From: Sulfoacidibacillus thermotolerans
Lineage (GTDB): Bacteria > Bacillota > Bacilli > Alicyclobacillales > SLC66
Assembly (NCBI RefSeq): GCF_003144315.1
Contig: NZ_MPDK01000008.1
Span: forward strand, 58,567 to 122,566
DNA length: 64,000 bases
Reading direction: 5' to 3'
Part shown: positions 1 through 8,362 of the stretch, piece by piece
How positions within the stretch are numbered: the stretch's first letter is position 1
Layout: each line of letters opens with the position of its first letter
The notes under the pieces: model-generated
What the model was told of the DNA's origin: nothing
The model's database searches: none
The model's input: only the letters and a program-made list of their open reading frames with translations
Translations under genes and position numbers: made by a program

Positions 1-1545
1 AATGTCGAGTGTCCGATCATAGCGATACTCAAAATCTGCAGCGCCACATCCAAATGCTGAGAAACCTGCCGCCCACGCCGGGACGAGTACATCTTCAAAC
101 CCTAGACCGCGAACATAGCCAGCTGTGTGTAGCGGCCCACCTCCACCATATGAGAAGCAAGCAAACTGCGTTGGTGAATACCCTTTTCCCATAACTAGTG
201 ACTCCAAATAATTGCGCAACTGTGCTTCCAATAGCTCAATAACTCCATATGAAGCCGCTTCCACGGAAAGACCAAGCGGATCCGCTAACTGTTCCTTCAC
301 TGATTGATAAGCGCGTTCACGATCTAACTTGATCTGACCCCCTAAGAAATTGTCTGGATTGATCAATCCCAGAACGACATGACAGTCTGAGACCGTGATG
401 GTGTCAAGACCGCCTTCTGGATAACACCCTCCCACACGATACCCCGCACTATCTGGACCAAGGACAATCGACTTTGTATAGGGATCAACACGTACAAAGC
501 TACCTGTTCCTGCACCGACGGAGTCCATAGCCACAAGCGGAAGCGACAAGACTAAGCGAGCCATATCAGGACTCGTGTCAATCGTAAAGTCTCCTTGGGT
601 AATGAGGGCGATATCAAAGCTAGTACCCCCGATATCTGAACATACGATGTTTTGAATACCTAGTGCTTCTCCTAGATATTTACCGCCCACCACGCCACCA
701 ATCGGGCCCGAAACCAGCGTGCGTGCGAGTTCATTTGCTCTGATACTGATCGTTCCACCATGCGTCGCCATCACGCGCACGTCAAATTTGGCACCTTGTT
801 CTTTCATGCGCTCATCGACAAGCTCCAGCGTACGCCGAGATGGGTCTGCTGCATAAGCCTCGATGATGGTGGTATTTGTGCGATGTGACTCTTTGCGTAC
901 AGGATAATAATCGACCGAAGCAAAAACGGGCAGATCGCGTTTCAGCTTGCGCAGTGTCGCTTTTGCAATATCGCGAACACGTCGCTCATGTGTGGGATTT
1001 TTATACGAATGCAAAAGCGAAATCACAATCGCTTCTACACCCTCATCGACAAGTTCACGGACAGCAGGTTCTACTTCATGTTCATAAAGTGGAATCACAA
1101 TATTGCCAAAAAGGTCGATGCGTTCTGTTACACCGCGTGTCCATTCCCTCGGTACAAGCGGCGGGTCATAACGGTGCGTATTGATATGCAGCCGATCAGA
1201 GTATGAATATCCCAGATAAGATTGGATTGCACGTCCCATGCGATGAAAATCTTCCATTCCTTTATTCACAATGAGACCAACTTTTCTCCCTTTACGTGAT
1301 ACGAGGCGATTGAGCATCGCGGTCCCAGAGTAAACTCCTGTCAACAATTGCGGAAATGCTTCTTCTACCGTCATCCCCCAAAAACTCAGAGCATCGACAG
1401 CAGAGTGCAGCAATCCAACGGATTCATCCCCCGGGGTTGTTTGCGCTTTACCGACGACAAATTCACCCATGTCATCGATAATAAACGTATCTGTCATCGT
1501 CCCCCCGGCATCAATGGCGAGGATTTGTGTTTTTCTACTTGCCAC
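1..1545 (-). CDS. acxA: Acetone carboxylase beta subunit (hydantoinase A/oxoprolinase family), 3' end outside window
   Basis: The reading frame runs off the left edge after 515 codons. Near the N-terminus it has the ATPase-like motif AIDAGGTMTDTF, followed by GVYSGTAMLNR, HRMGRAIQSYLGY, NTHRYDPPLVPR and CSDIGGTSFD. This order of motifs is characteristic of the acetone carboxylase beta subunit, which with AcxB and AcxC carboxylates acetone to acetoacetate at the expense of ATP. Hydantoinase A is the wider family, and a hydantoinase or acetophenone carboxylase subunit is the alternative. The start is GTG at 1545, with GAAGGAGAG about 7 nt upstream. The sigma-54 promoter in front supports substrate-induced expression. 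The alpha and gamma subunits should lie beyond position 1. Confidence 0.85.
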   Translation of the reverse strand, partial: MASRKTQILAIDAGGTMTDTFIIDDMGEFVVGKAQTTPGDESVGLLHSAVDALSFWGMTVEEAFPQLLTGVYSGTAMLNRLVSRKGRKVGLIVNKGMEDFHRMGRAIQSYLGYSYSDRLHINTHRYDPPLVPREWTRGVTERIDLFGNIVIPLYEHEVEPAVRELVDEGVEAIVISLLHSYKNPTHERRVRDIAKATLRKLKRDLPVFASVDYYPVRKESHRTNTTIIEAYAADPSRRTLELVDERMKEQGAKFDVRVMATHGGTISIRANELARTLVSGPIGGVVGGKYLGEALGIQNIVCSDIGGTSFDIALITQGDFTIDTSPDMARLVLSLPLVAMDSVGAGTGSFVRVDPYTKSIVLGPDSAGYRVGGCYPEGGLDTITVSDCHVVLGLINPDNFLGGQIKLDRERAYQSVKEQLADPLGLSVEAASYGVIELLEAQLRNYLESLVMGKGYSPTQFACFSYGGGGPLHTAGYVRGLGFEDVLVPAWAAGFSAFGCGAADFEYRYDRTLDI

Positions 1546-1600
1546 ACAAGTCTCTCCTTCCCATGAGAAGTTTTATTTGAACCTTTGCAATCTTCATAAA

Positions 1601-1615
1601 GCAAGTTGTGTGCCA
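1601..1615 (-). promoter_or_regulatory. Sigma-54 (-24/-12) promoter of the acetone carboxylase operon
   Basis: On the minus strand the sequence reads TGGCACACAACTTGC, a full match to the sigma-54 consensus TGGCAC-N5-TTGC with correct GG/GC spacing. It lies 56 nt upstream of the acxA start. Acetone carboxylase operons in other bacteria are known to be sigma-54 dependent. Confidence 0.8.
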
Positions 1616-1690
1616 CACCATAAAACGCTTCTATCCTCTACAAAAACCTTTCGTTACGCCTTCGTCTTTTCCCAAAATTACACATCATGC

Positions 1691-1732
1691 TGTAGCATGC
1701 TACAGGTGTAGCGCTACACCTGTAGCGCTACA
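1691..1732. promoter_or_regulatory. Three tandem palindromes, candidate enhancer (activator) sites
   Basis: Three perfect palindromes follow each other: TGTAGCATGCTACA (1691-1704), TGTAGCGCTACA (1707-1718) and TGTAGCGCTACA (1721-1732). The middle one extends to CAGGTGTAGCGCTACACCTG. Centres are 14 nt apart and lie about 80-110 bp upstream of the sigma-54 promoter of acxA, the usual distance for enhancer-binding activators. They also lie upstream of the divergent ugp operon, so a role there cannot be excluded. The rest of the 315-nt gap (1546-1860) shows only the promoter above and the ugpA ribosome site. Confidence 0.7.
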
Positions 1733-1860
1733 CCTACTACAAACTGTTTACATAGGGATTACAAAGTGCATACACAACACTTACGGAAAATTCAACGAGT
1801 GACAACTTGCTATTGCTATGCTGATCACGTTAGGAACTGTATCGAAAGGAGGAAGTCGTA

Positions 1861-2766
1861 GTGCAGCGATTGACGCCTCGTCAGCTTGGGTACGGACAAT
1901 ACAACACACTAATCGGCTGGCTCTTTGTCGCACCTGCTGTCGTTCTATTAGGCGTCTTTGGCATAGGTTCGATTGGGTATGTCATGTACTTAAGTCTTCT
2001 GCGGTGGAATTTAATCAACCCGCATCCAGTCTTTGTTGGACTTGCAAATTACGTCGAACTCTTGCACAGCCAGAGTTTTCTGCATGCAATTGTGCGCACA
2101 TTCATCTATTTTGTCGCGACAACAGGAATTACATTGCCGCTAAGTTTGTTATTTGCCGTTTTACTAAATGGTCCATCTCGCCTCTTCAAGTTCTTACGCG
2201 CGATCTTTTTTATTCCTTATGTAGCACCAACTGTGGCAAGTTCGATTTCTTTTTCTTGGTTGTTTGAAGCGCACCACGGATTGATCAACTGGGGTTTGCG
2301 TCTGTTTGGGCTCACTCCGCAACCTTGGCTCAGTAATCCCAGCCAGGCGATGTTTGTCATCGTCCTACTCTATGTATGGCAATTCACTGGATATTTTATC
2401 ATCCTCTTTTTAAATGGACTGCAAAACGTCCCACAGCCACTCTATGAAGCTGCAACAATCGATGGGGCAACGCCTTGGCAGCAGTTTTATCACATTACGT
2501 TCCCCCTCATCACACCAACATTGTTTTTTGTGATTACAATGTCGATTGTTTTTTCCTTTCTTTCGTTTGACCAGGTGTACGTACTCACCGGTGGCGGCCC
2601 CGCCAATAGTACGACGACACTGATCTACTATCTCTTTTTACAAGGCTTTCAATTCTTTCATATCGGCGTTGCTGCCGCAGTAGCGATTTTGTTGTTCCTG
2701 TTCCTTGGGATTGTCACATACGTGCAATTTAGGGGGGAAAGCAAATGGGTACACCACCAAATGTAA
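1861..2766 (+). CDS. ugpA: Sugar/glycerol-3-phosphate ABC transporter permease, UgpA type
   Basis: A 301-residue inner-membrane permease with about six hydrophobic segments and the MalF-type EAA loop near residue 200 (AATIDGATPWQQFYHITFPL), which docks the ATPase. The GTG start is preceded by GAAAGGAGG at about 8 nt. It is the first gene of a four-gene unit, and its 3' end overlaps the next permease by 22 nt. The glycerophosphodiester phosphodiesterase at the end of the unit points to sn-glycerol-3-phosphate or glycerophosphodiesters as substrate. A general sugar substrate is possible, because MalF-type permeases are hard to tell apart. Confidence 0.8.
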   Translation: MQRLTPRQLGYGQYNTLIGWLFVAPAVVLLGVFGIGSIGYVMYLSLLRWNLINPHPVFVGLANYVELLHSQSFLHAIVRTFIYFVATTGITLPLSLLFAVLLNGPSRLFKFLRAIFFIPYVAPTVASSISFSWLFEAHHGLINWGLRLFGLTPQPWLSNPSQAMFVIVLLYVWQFTGYFIILFLNGLQNVPQPLYEAATIDGATPWQQFYHITFPLITPTLFFVITMSIVFSFLSFDQVYVLTGGGPANSTTTLIYYLFLQGFQFFHIGVAAAVAILLFLFLGIVTYVQFRGESKWVHHQM

Positions 2767-3569
2767 TGAAATTTATAGTTCTCGCTGGAGGTGCTACGCT
2801 CTTTTGCATTCCTCTGTGGTGGATGATCAACACATCACTTTTAGCGAATCAACAAGTATTTATGAATCCGCCGCAATTCTTTCCACTGGATCCACAGTGG
2901 AAAAACTTCCTTATCGCATGGCGTCAACCTGATTTTGCGCGGTATTTAGCAAATTCTCTCTTTGTTGCCTTTGCGATTGTACTAGGCCAACTCATCACCT
3001 CATCACTTGCGGCTTATGCCATTGCACGCGTACCCTTTCGGGGTAAAAGAATCGCATATGCACTGATTCTTACGACGTTCATGATCCCTGTTCAAGTGAC
3101 GTTTATCCCGATGTTTCTAATGATGAGACAATTGAACTGGATCGATACCTATCAAGCGTTAATCGTCCCCTTTTTGGGATCGGCATTTGCGACATTCTGG
3201 CTCGTCCAAGCGTTTCGTCAAGTCCCACAGCTCATTCTCGACGCGGCACAAATAGATGGCGCGAGTCACTGGTGGATTTTATGGCGCATTGTTCTCCCAC
3301 TTTGTAAGCCATCCTTGCTCGCTGTCGCCTTTTTAAACTTTGTCTTCCACTTTAACGACCTTTTTTGGCCACTGATCAGCACACAGTCAAACACCATGCG
3401 CACAATTCCTGTGGGTTTGACCTACATGGTAGCAACAGACGGAAGTGGAACTGCGTGGACTATTCTCATGGCAAGTAGCCTACTGGCCACACTTCCCACC
3501 TTGCTCCTCTTTATCGCTGGCCAAAAGTATTTCATACAAAGCAACACCCATGCAGGCCTAAAAGAATAA
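2745..3569 (+). CDS. ugpE: Sugar/glycerol-3-phosphate ABC transporter permease, UgpE type
   Basis: A 274-residue MalG-type permease, the second half of the heterodimeric membrane channel. It has about six membrane segments and the EAA loop AAQIDGASHWWILWRIVLPL near residue 165. The ATG at 2745 lies inside the 3' end of ugpA and is preceded by GGGGGGAAAG, so the two permeases are probably translationally coupled. Length and motif position are normal for the family. Confidence 0.8.
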   Translation: MGTPPNVMKFIVLAGGATLFCIPLWWMINTSLLANQQVFMNPPQFFPLDPQWKNFLIAWRQPDFARYLANSLFVAFAIVLGQLITSSLAAYAIARVPFRGKRIAYALILTTFMIPVQVTFIPMFLMMRQLNWIDTYQALIVPFLGSAFATFWLVQAFRQVPQLILDAAQIDGASHWWILWRIVLPLCKPSLLAVAFLNFVFHFNDLFWPLISTQSNTMRTIPVGLTYMVATDGSGTAWTILMASSLLATLPTLLLFIAGQKYFIQSNTHAGLKE

Positions 3570-3598
3570 GCTCATCTAAATTCCAGGAGGTTAAACGA

Positions 3599-4921
3599 AT
3601 GAATAAAAAATCGCGTTGGATTACGATCGGATCTTTTTTCACACTCAGCACGGTCATCGCTCTCTCAGGTTGTGCGACACAACCTTCGGCAAACTCCCAA
3701 ACTGTAAATGCAAAGGGGAGTAATACTCCTGTTCAAGTAACCTTTTGGGAAGGCATGTCCGGACAACTCGGACAAGTTTTACAACAAATGGTGCAGACTT
3801 TTAACGCGACACATCCGGGAATTCACGTTAACGCAATTTATGAAGGTAGCTATTCTGGAAATGGACCGCTCCAACAAAAACTGATGGCTGCGATCGCCTC
3901 TGGCAAAGTACCCGATCTTGTACAACTCGAAATTCATTCTACCCCGCTTTTTGCCTCAAGTGGAGCCTTACAACCACTTGATTCTTATATGGCAAGCAGT
4001 ACACACGATCAAAAATCTGACTTTTTAACGGGGCTCTTAAACAATACTTCTTTTCATGACATCACCTACGGGATACCTTTTAATCGCAGTGTCCCTGTCC
4101 TTTACTACAATCCGCAGCTATTTGCCGCAGCGCATCTCACAAGTGCCCCAACCACCTGGACACAGTTAGCTCAGGACGCTACAAAACTGACGAAAAAAAG
4201 TAAGGAAGTGACTTCCGTATACGGTTTTGAGCCCGTCAACCAATGGTGGTTTTTTGAATCTCTTGTATGGTCAAACGGCGGTCATCTGATGAATCAAAGC
4301 CTCACACAAGCAACATTTGATACACCGCAAGCGGAAGCAGGAATGAAATTGTGGAGTGATATGGAGAAACAAGGAACCTTAGCTGTCGAATCAGGCCCCA
4401 ATGAATGGACACAAACCATTGAGGATTTTGGTCATGGACGTACAGCCATGTACATCGGATCTGCTGGCGACATGGGACAAATCGCACAGACTGGAGTTCC
4501 TTATAGGGCTGCATTTATTCCAAAATTTACCCAATATGCGGTACCCACAGGTGGTGCGAACGCGGTGATCTTAGCGAAAGCACCCGCTGCACAGAAAGCT
4601 GCTGCATGGAAGTTTATCGAATGGTTTACTGCAAAACCGCAAACGATCTTTTGGAGTGAACACACTGGCTATTTGCCTGTATTAAAGTCAGCCGTACAAT
4701 CTCCCGAGATGCAAGCTTATTATTCACAACATCCTAATCACGCAGTACCAGTAAAGGAACTGCAATATGCAAAACAGGCTCCCTTATCTCCAGACTATTT
4801 GCAAGTCTATCAATACATCCAAGATGCTATGGAGCAGATCCTTGACAATCACATCCCTGTTTCAACTGCGCTGCATACCGCCGTGGTAAAAGCGAATCAA
4901 GCGCTAAGTCAAGCACAATAA
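3599..4921 (+). CDS. ugpB: Extracellular solute-binding lipoprotein, UgpB type
   Basis: A 440-residue binding protein with a basic N-terminus, a hydrophobic stretch and the lipobox LSGC at residues 22-25, so it is lipid-anchored on the outer face of the membrane. The mature part has the family 1 solute-binding pattern (VTFWEGMSGQLGQVLQQMV near residue 50, then IPFNRSVPVLYYN). The ribosome site CAGGAGG lies 9 nt before the ATG. It delivers ligand to the two permeases upstream. The exact ligand is inferred from the downstream phosphodiesterase. Confidence 0.82.
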   Translation: MNKKSRWITIGSFFTLSTVIALSGCATQPSANSQTVNAKGSNTPVQVTFWEGMSGQLGQVLQQMVQTFNATHPGIHVNAIYEGSYSGNGPLQQKLMAAIASGKVPDLVQLEIHSTPLFASSGALQPLDSYMASSTHDQKSDFLTGLLNNTSFHDITYGIPFNRSVPVLYYNPQLFAAAHLTSAPTTWTQLAQDATKLTKKSKEVTSVYGFEPVNQWWFFESLVWSNGGHLMNQSLTQATFDTPQAEAGMKLWSDMEKQGTLAVESGPNEWTQTIEDFGHGRTAMYIGSAGDMGQIAQTGVPYRAAFIPKFTQYAVPTGGANAVILAKAPAAQKAAAWKFIEWFTAKPQTIFWSEHTGYLPVLKSAVQSPEMQAYYSQHPNHAVPVKELQYAKQAPLSPDYLQVYQYIQDAMEQILDNHIPVSTALHTAVVKANQALSQAQ

Positions 4922-4960
4922 CGAAAAGTCAAATGTGTGACAAAGAAAGGAATGATTACT

Positions 4961-5704
4961 GTGCCAACTGTCCGTGAACTCTTTCACAACACGTCACAAA
5001 TAAAAATCGCGCATCGCGGCGCAAGCGCAAATTATCCAGAAAATACGCTGCCTTCTTTTCAAGGAGCCATTGAATTAGGAGCCCAAATGATTGAACTTGA
5101 CGTACATCTCACGCTCGATGAGGAATTGGTAATCATTCACGATGCAACTCTCGATCGCACCACAGATCATACGGGTGAGGTCGCTATGTTACCCTGGCAC
5201 ACCATGGCAAAGGCAGACGCGGGAAGCTGGCGAGGTGAAAGTTTCCGTCACACACCGCTACCCAGGCTACAAGATGTGCTTGCTTGGCTTCCAAACGATA
5301 TAATGTTAAATCTCGAACTAAAAGGTACCCCCCACACCGCTGCTCGCTTGGCCGCACACACACTCAATGCATTAAATCAGTTCCATTGTGAAGAGCGTGT
5401 GCTACTCTCTTCCTTTAATCACGAACTGCTGGCCACCCTGCGCAAACTCCATTCTAATATTGCTTTAGGAGCAATTTTTTATGGAAGACTTTGGCCACCG
5501 TTAGCTCTTGCCAAAGAATTAGACCTCTTTAGTTTACACGCACATGTTGCGAGTATTGACGATGCTTGGGTTCAATTTGTGCGCTCACAAAACTATGAAG
5601 TGATTGCTTGGACCTTAACCACACAAAAGCACGTGCAAGTTTGCAAAGAGAGCGGTGTAAAAGCGTTTGTCGTTGATGACCTATCTCTTCTTTCCGTCTC
5701 ATAA
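4961..5704 (+). CDS. ugpQ: Glycerophosphodiester phosphodiesterase, UgpQ type
   Basis: A TIM-barrel GDPD enzyme of about 247 residues that hydrolyses glycerophosphodiesters to glycerol-3-phosphate and an alcohol. Visible are the catalytic signature AHRGASANYPENT, the metal-binding pair in ELDVHLT and the conserved IIHDATLDRTT. There is no signal peptide, so it acts in the cytoplasm on imported substrate. A GTG at 4937 would add eight residues, but GAAAGGA sits about 10 nt before the GTG at 4961, which I prefer. It is the last gene of the ugp unit. No ATPase gene accompanies the transporter. Confidence 0.85.
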   Translation: MPTVRELFHNTSQIKIAHRGASANYPENTLPSFQGAIELGAQMIELDVHLTLDEELVIIHDATLDRTTDHTGEVAMLPWHTMAKADAGSWRGESFRHTPLPRLQDVLAWLPNDIMLNLELKGTPHTAARLAAHTLNALNQFHCEERVLLSSFNHELLATLRKLHSNIALGAIFYGRLWPPLALAKELDLFSLHAHVASIDDAWVQFVRSQNYEVIAWTLTTQKHVQVCKESGVKAFVVDDLSLLSVS

Positions 5705-5719
5705 GAAAAAACGGTGATC

Positions 5720-5754
5720 AAAAAGAAGCTAGCAGATACATCCCTGCTAGCTTC
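5720..5754 (-). terminator. Intrinsic terminator of the pyrimidine catabolic operon
   Basis: On the minus strand, GAAGCTAGCAG, an 8-nt loop and CTGCTAGCTTC form a perfect 11-bp stem followed by TTTTT. It lies just past the NCS1 permease stop codon and may also stop ugp transcription from the other side. Confidence 0.85.
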
Positions 5755-5779
5755 AAAACTTCTGGAATCGTTTTTTCTT

Positions 5780-7297
5780 TTAAACCTGCAATTCTGCATC
5801 TTCAACGCGAGTAAGTGGCTCCTTAGAAATCTGCGTAATCATCGTATACTCTTGATCCGTCAACACAGATGAGTCGTTTTTCATAAGAAGCCAGTATGCA
5901 ATCATTCCTCCAAGGAGACCAAATAACCAACCTCCACTCCAAAGGAAGGAAAGACTTGGGACAAATAGACCAATTAACGCAATCACCCACCCAATCACGA
6001 GCGCATACACAGCACGCAGATTGATTCCATGAGAATAATCATAACGCCCATTTTCTGTATACAATTGTGCTAAATCGAGTTTGCGAGAACGCACTAACCA
6101 ATAATCTGCGATCGCAATGCCATCAAAAGGACCGAGAAGCGTACCATACGTACCCAGCCAGTTAAAAATATAATTACTAAATGCGGATAGCACATACCAA
6201 GGTTGCATTCCTAAAGATAACAATCCAGTAATCAAAGCACCCAATGCAAAGGAAATTCGTCTTGGCCACAAGTTTTCAAATGCGCGCGCAGGCGCCATCA
6301 CGTTTGCCCCCACGTTGATCGTGACAGAAGAAAGAATGACAATCAGCCCAGCAATCACAACAGCAAGTGTGGGGAATTTGACGATTAACATCACAGGATT
6401 CCAAAGCGCTTGTCCATATAAGACGACGGTAGCAGAAGTCACAGCAATTCCAATGAATGAAAATAGTGCCATAGTGACTGGCATGGATAAAAGTTGCCCT
6501 GTCGTCTGACCTTTTTGCGTCATTGCATAACGAGTATAGTCAGGGATATTTAACGCCATCGTCGCCCAAAACGCAATAACACCAATCACAGACGGATAAA
6601 AAGCCGCAAAAAAGTGAAAACCTTTCACTGTCGGTGCCAGAGTGAGCATATGTGAGATCCCACCCACTCGTACCATTGCCCATAAAAACAAGACGAGTGC
6701 GCCAATGACAAGTGTTGGTGCTGCCACGCTCGCAAGCTTTGCAATCGCTTGTGGTCCACGCATTGCAATCGCTACATTCAGAGCCCAAAAGAGCAAAAAT
6801 GCAAACCCTAAGTGAAAGCCAATACTATCCCAACCAGCAATCAAGCGCCCCAAGATTGCATCTAACGCCTGACCGCCAAACCACGAATTAATGCCAAACC
6901 ACCCGGCCGCTATGATCGCGCGCGCAAGTGCAGGAATATGTGCACCGCGGCTTCCAAACCACAATCGAGCGAACACGGGATATGGAATTCCGAATTTTGT
7001 TCCGGCGTGGGAAACAAGGAGAATGGGGATAAGGACAATGATACTGCCGACTAAAATCGTAAGTACGGCCTCCCACCAATTCATGCCCAGTGCGATCATC
7101 CCACTCGCGAGCGAATACGTCGGCAAACAAATCGACATCCCAACCCACAAAGCTGCAAATCGCTTGCCGGTCCATGTATGCTCCTCTCGTGTACAAGGAC
7201 GCAAATCCTCATTCCACAAACTCTGGTTATGCTCTAGAGATCTGATCGCGCCATCCGTAAGAGTCACGATATCTCCATCGGCAATCTGAGTGGCCAT
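5780..7297 (-). CDS. NCS1 family nucleobase:cation symporter (probable uracil/dihydropyrimidine permease)
   Basis: A 505-residue membrane protein with about 12 hydrophobic segments. Near the N-terminus is the NCS1 signature region (NQSLWNEDLRPCTREEHTW), followed by WWEAVLTILVGS and the GIPYPVFARLWFGSRGAHIPAL stretch typical of nucleobase/hydantoin/allantoin permeases. AAGGAG stands 7 nt before the ATG at 7297; an upstream ATG at 7366 lacks such a site. As the last gene of the reductive pyrimidine operon it most likely imports uracil or thymine. Allantoin or hydantoin are alternatives, because the NCS1 family is mixed. Confidence 0.85.
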   Translation of the reverse strand: MATQIADGDIVTLTDGAIRSLEHNQSLWNEDLRPCTREEHTWTGKRFAALWVGMSICLPTYSLASGMIALGMNWWEAVLTILVGSIIVLIPILLVSHAGTKFGIPYPVFARLWFGSRGAHIPALARAIIAAGWFGINSWFGGQALDAILGRLIAGWDSIGFHLGFAFLLFWALNVAIAMRGPQAIAKLASVAAPTLVIGALVLFLWAMVRVGGISHMLTLAPTVKGFHFFAAFYPSVIGVIAFWATMALNIPDYTRYAMTQKGQTTGQLLSMPVTMALFSFIGIAVTSATVVLYGQALWNPVMLIVKFPTLAVVIAGLIVILSSVTINVGANVMAPARAFENLWPRRISFALGALITGLLSLGMQPWYVLSAFSNYIFNWLGTYGTLLGPFDGIAIADYWLVRSRKLDLAQLYTENGRYDYSHGINLRAVYALVIGWVIALIGLFVPSLSFLWSGGWLFGLLGGMIAYWLLMKNDSSVLTDQEYTMITQISKEPLTRVEDAELQV

Positions 7298-7432
7298 TCC
7301 CATTCTCCTTCCATTTTCATTTTGATTGTGCGGGGGCGGCCCCCCGATCCTTACCTGGCGCCACATCCTTTTATTTATGTGATGCGACTAAAAAGCACAC
7401 GTATACTAGATTACCGCAAAAGCTAGGTTCAT

Positions 7433-8320
7433 TTAAAGTAACCGCGCAAGATCATCATACGTTTCAGGACGACGATCACGGTAAAATTGCCACGTATTAC
7501 GCACTTCAGCAATCAGATCTCGATCCATCTCTCCTATGACCACTTCATCTTGATCGCGACTTCCCATTGCGACAAATTCCCCTCGCGGATTGACAAGATA
7601 AGCTTGACCATAAAACTCTCCCATATTCCAGGGTGCCTCTATCCCTACACGATTAATCGCCGCCACATAGTACCCATTTGCTACGGCATGAGCTGGCTGT
7701 TCTAACTTCCACAAATATTCCGATAATCCAGCTACTGTTGCGGAAGGATTAAAGACAATCTCTGCGCCATTTAACCCCAAGAGTCGCGCACCTTCTGGAA
7801 AATGGCGGTCATAACAAATGTAAACGCCAATTCGAGCATATGCTGTATCAAAAACTGGATATCCTGTATTACCTGGCTTAAAATAGTATTTTTCCCAAAA
7901 TCCACACCCTGCAGGTCCTGCCTGTACTTGCGGTAAGTGATGTTTGCGGTATTTGCCAAGATAACTCCCATCCGCATCGATCACTGCAGCTGTATTATAA
8001 TACACCCCTGGAATCTCCTCTTCATATAGGGGGACAATCAACACGACGCCTAACTCTTTGGCAAGTTCTCGCATAAATCGCGTAGTCGGCCCCTCAGGGA
8101 CTCGCTCTGTCGCAGCATACCATTTAGGATCTTGCTCCGTACAGAAATAGGGGCCATAAAATAATTCTTGTAAACTTATGATTTGTGCGCCGCGCTTTGC
8201 TGCCTCGCGAATCATCGCTTCATGTTTTTCAATGGCCGCCTGCTTATGCACAGCCACCGGCTCCCGGCCATCAATTTCATGGCGCGCCTGAATTAATCCA
8301 ATTTTCACTTTACTATTCAC
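7433..8320 (-). CDS. Beta-ureidopropionase (N-carbamoyl-beta-alanine amidohydrolase), nitrilase superfamily
   Basis: A 295-residue carbon-nitrogen hydrolase with the Glu-Lys-Cys triad visible as E52 (SLQELFYGPYFC), K126 (YRKHHLP) and C169 (YICYDRHFPEG). It hydrolyses N-carbamoyl-beta-alanine to beta-alanine, CO2 and ammonia, the third step of reductive uracil breakdown. The GTG start has AGGAGG about 7 nt upstream. It sits directly after dihydropyrimidinase, whose product is its substrate. N-carbamoyl-D-amino acid hydrolase is the closest alternative, and PreA/PreT in the same operon argue against it. Confidence 0.88.
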   Translation of the reverse strand: MNSKVKIGLIQARHEIDGREPVAVHKQAAIEKHEAMIREAAKRGAQIISLQELFYGPYFCTEQDPKWYAATERVPEGPTTRFMRELAKELGVVLIVPLYEEEIPGVYYNTAAVIDADGSYLGKYRKHHLPQVQAGPAGCGFWEKYYFKPGNTGYPVFDTAYARIGVYICYDRHFPEGARLLGLNGAEIVFNPSATVAGLSEYLWKLEQPAHAVANGYYVAAINRVGIEAPWNMGEFYGQAYLVNPRGEFVAMGSRDQDEVVIGEMDRDLIAEVRNTWQFYRDRRPETYDDLARLL

Positions 8321-8362
8321 AGCTATTCCTCCTCATAGATCTTCATTTATTCGTTACATCAT

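Noticed and set aside
7331..7346. GC-rich dyad CGGGGG-CGGC-CCCCCG upstream of the NCS1 permease start
   Set aside because: It is short, lacks a T tract and lies between two genes of the same operon; I cannot assign a role.
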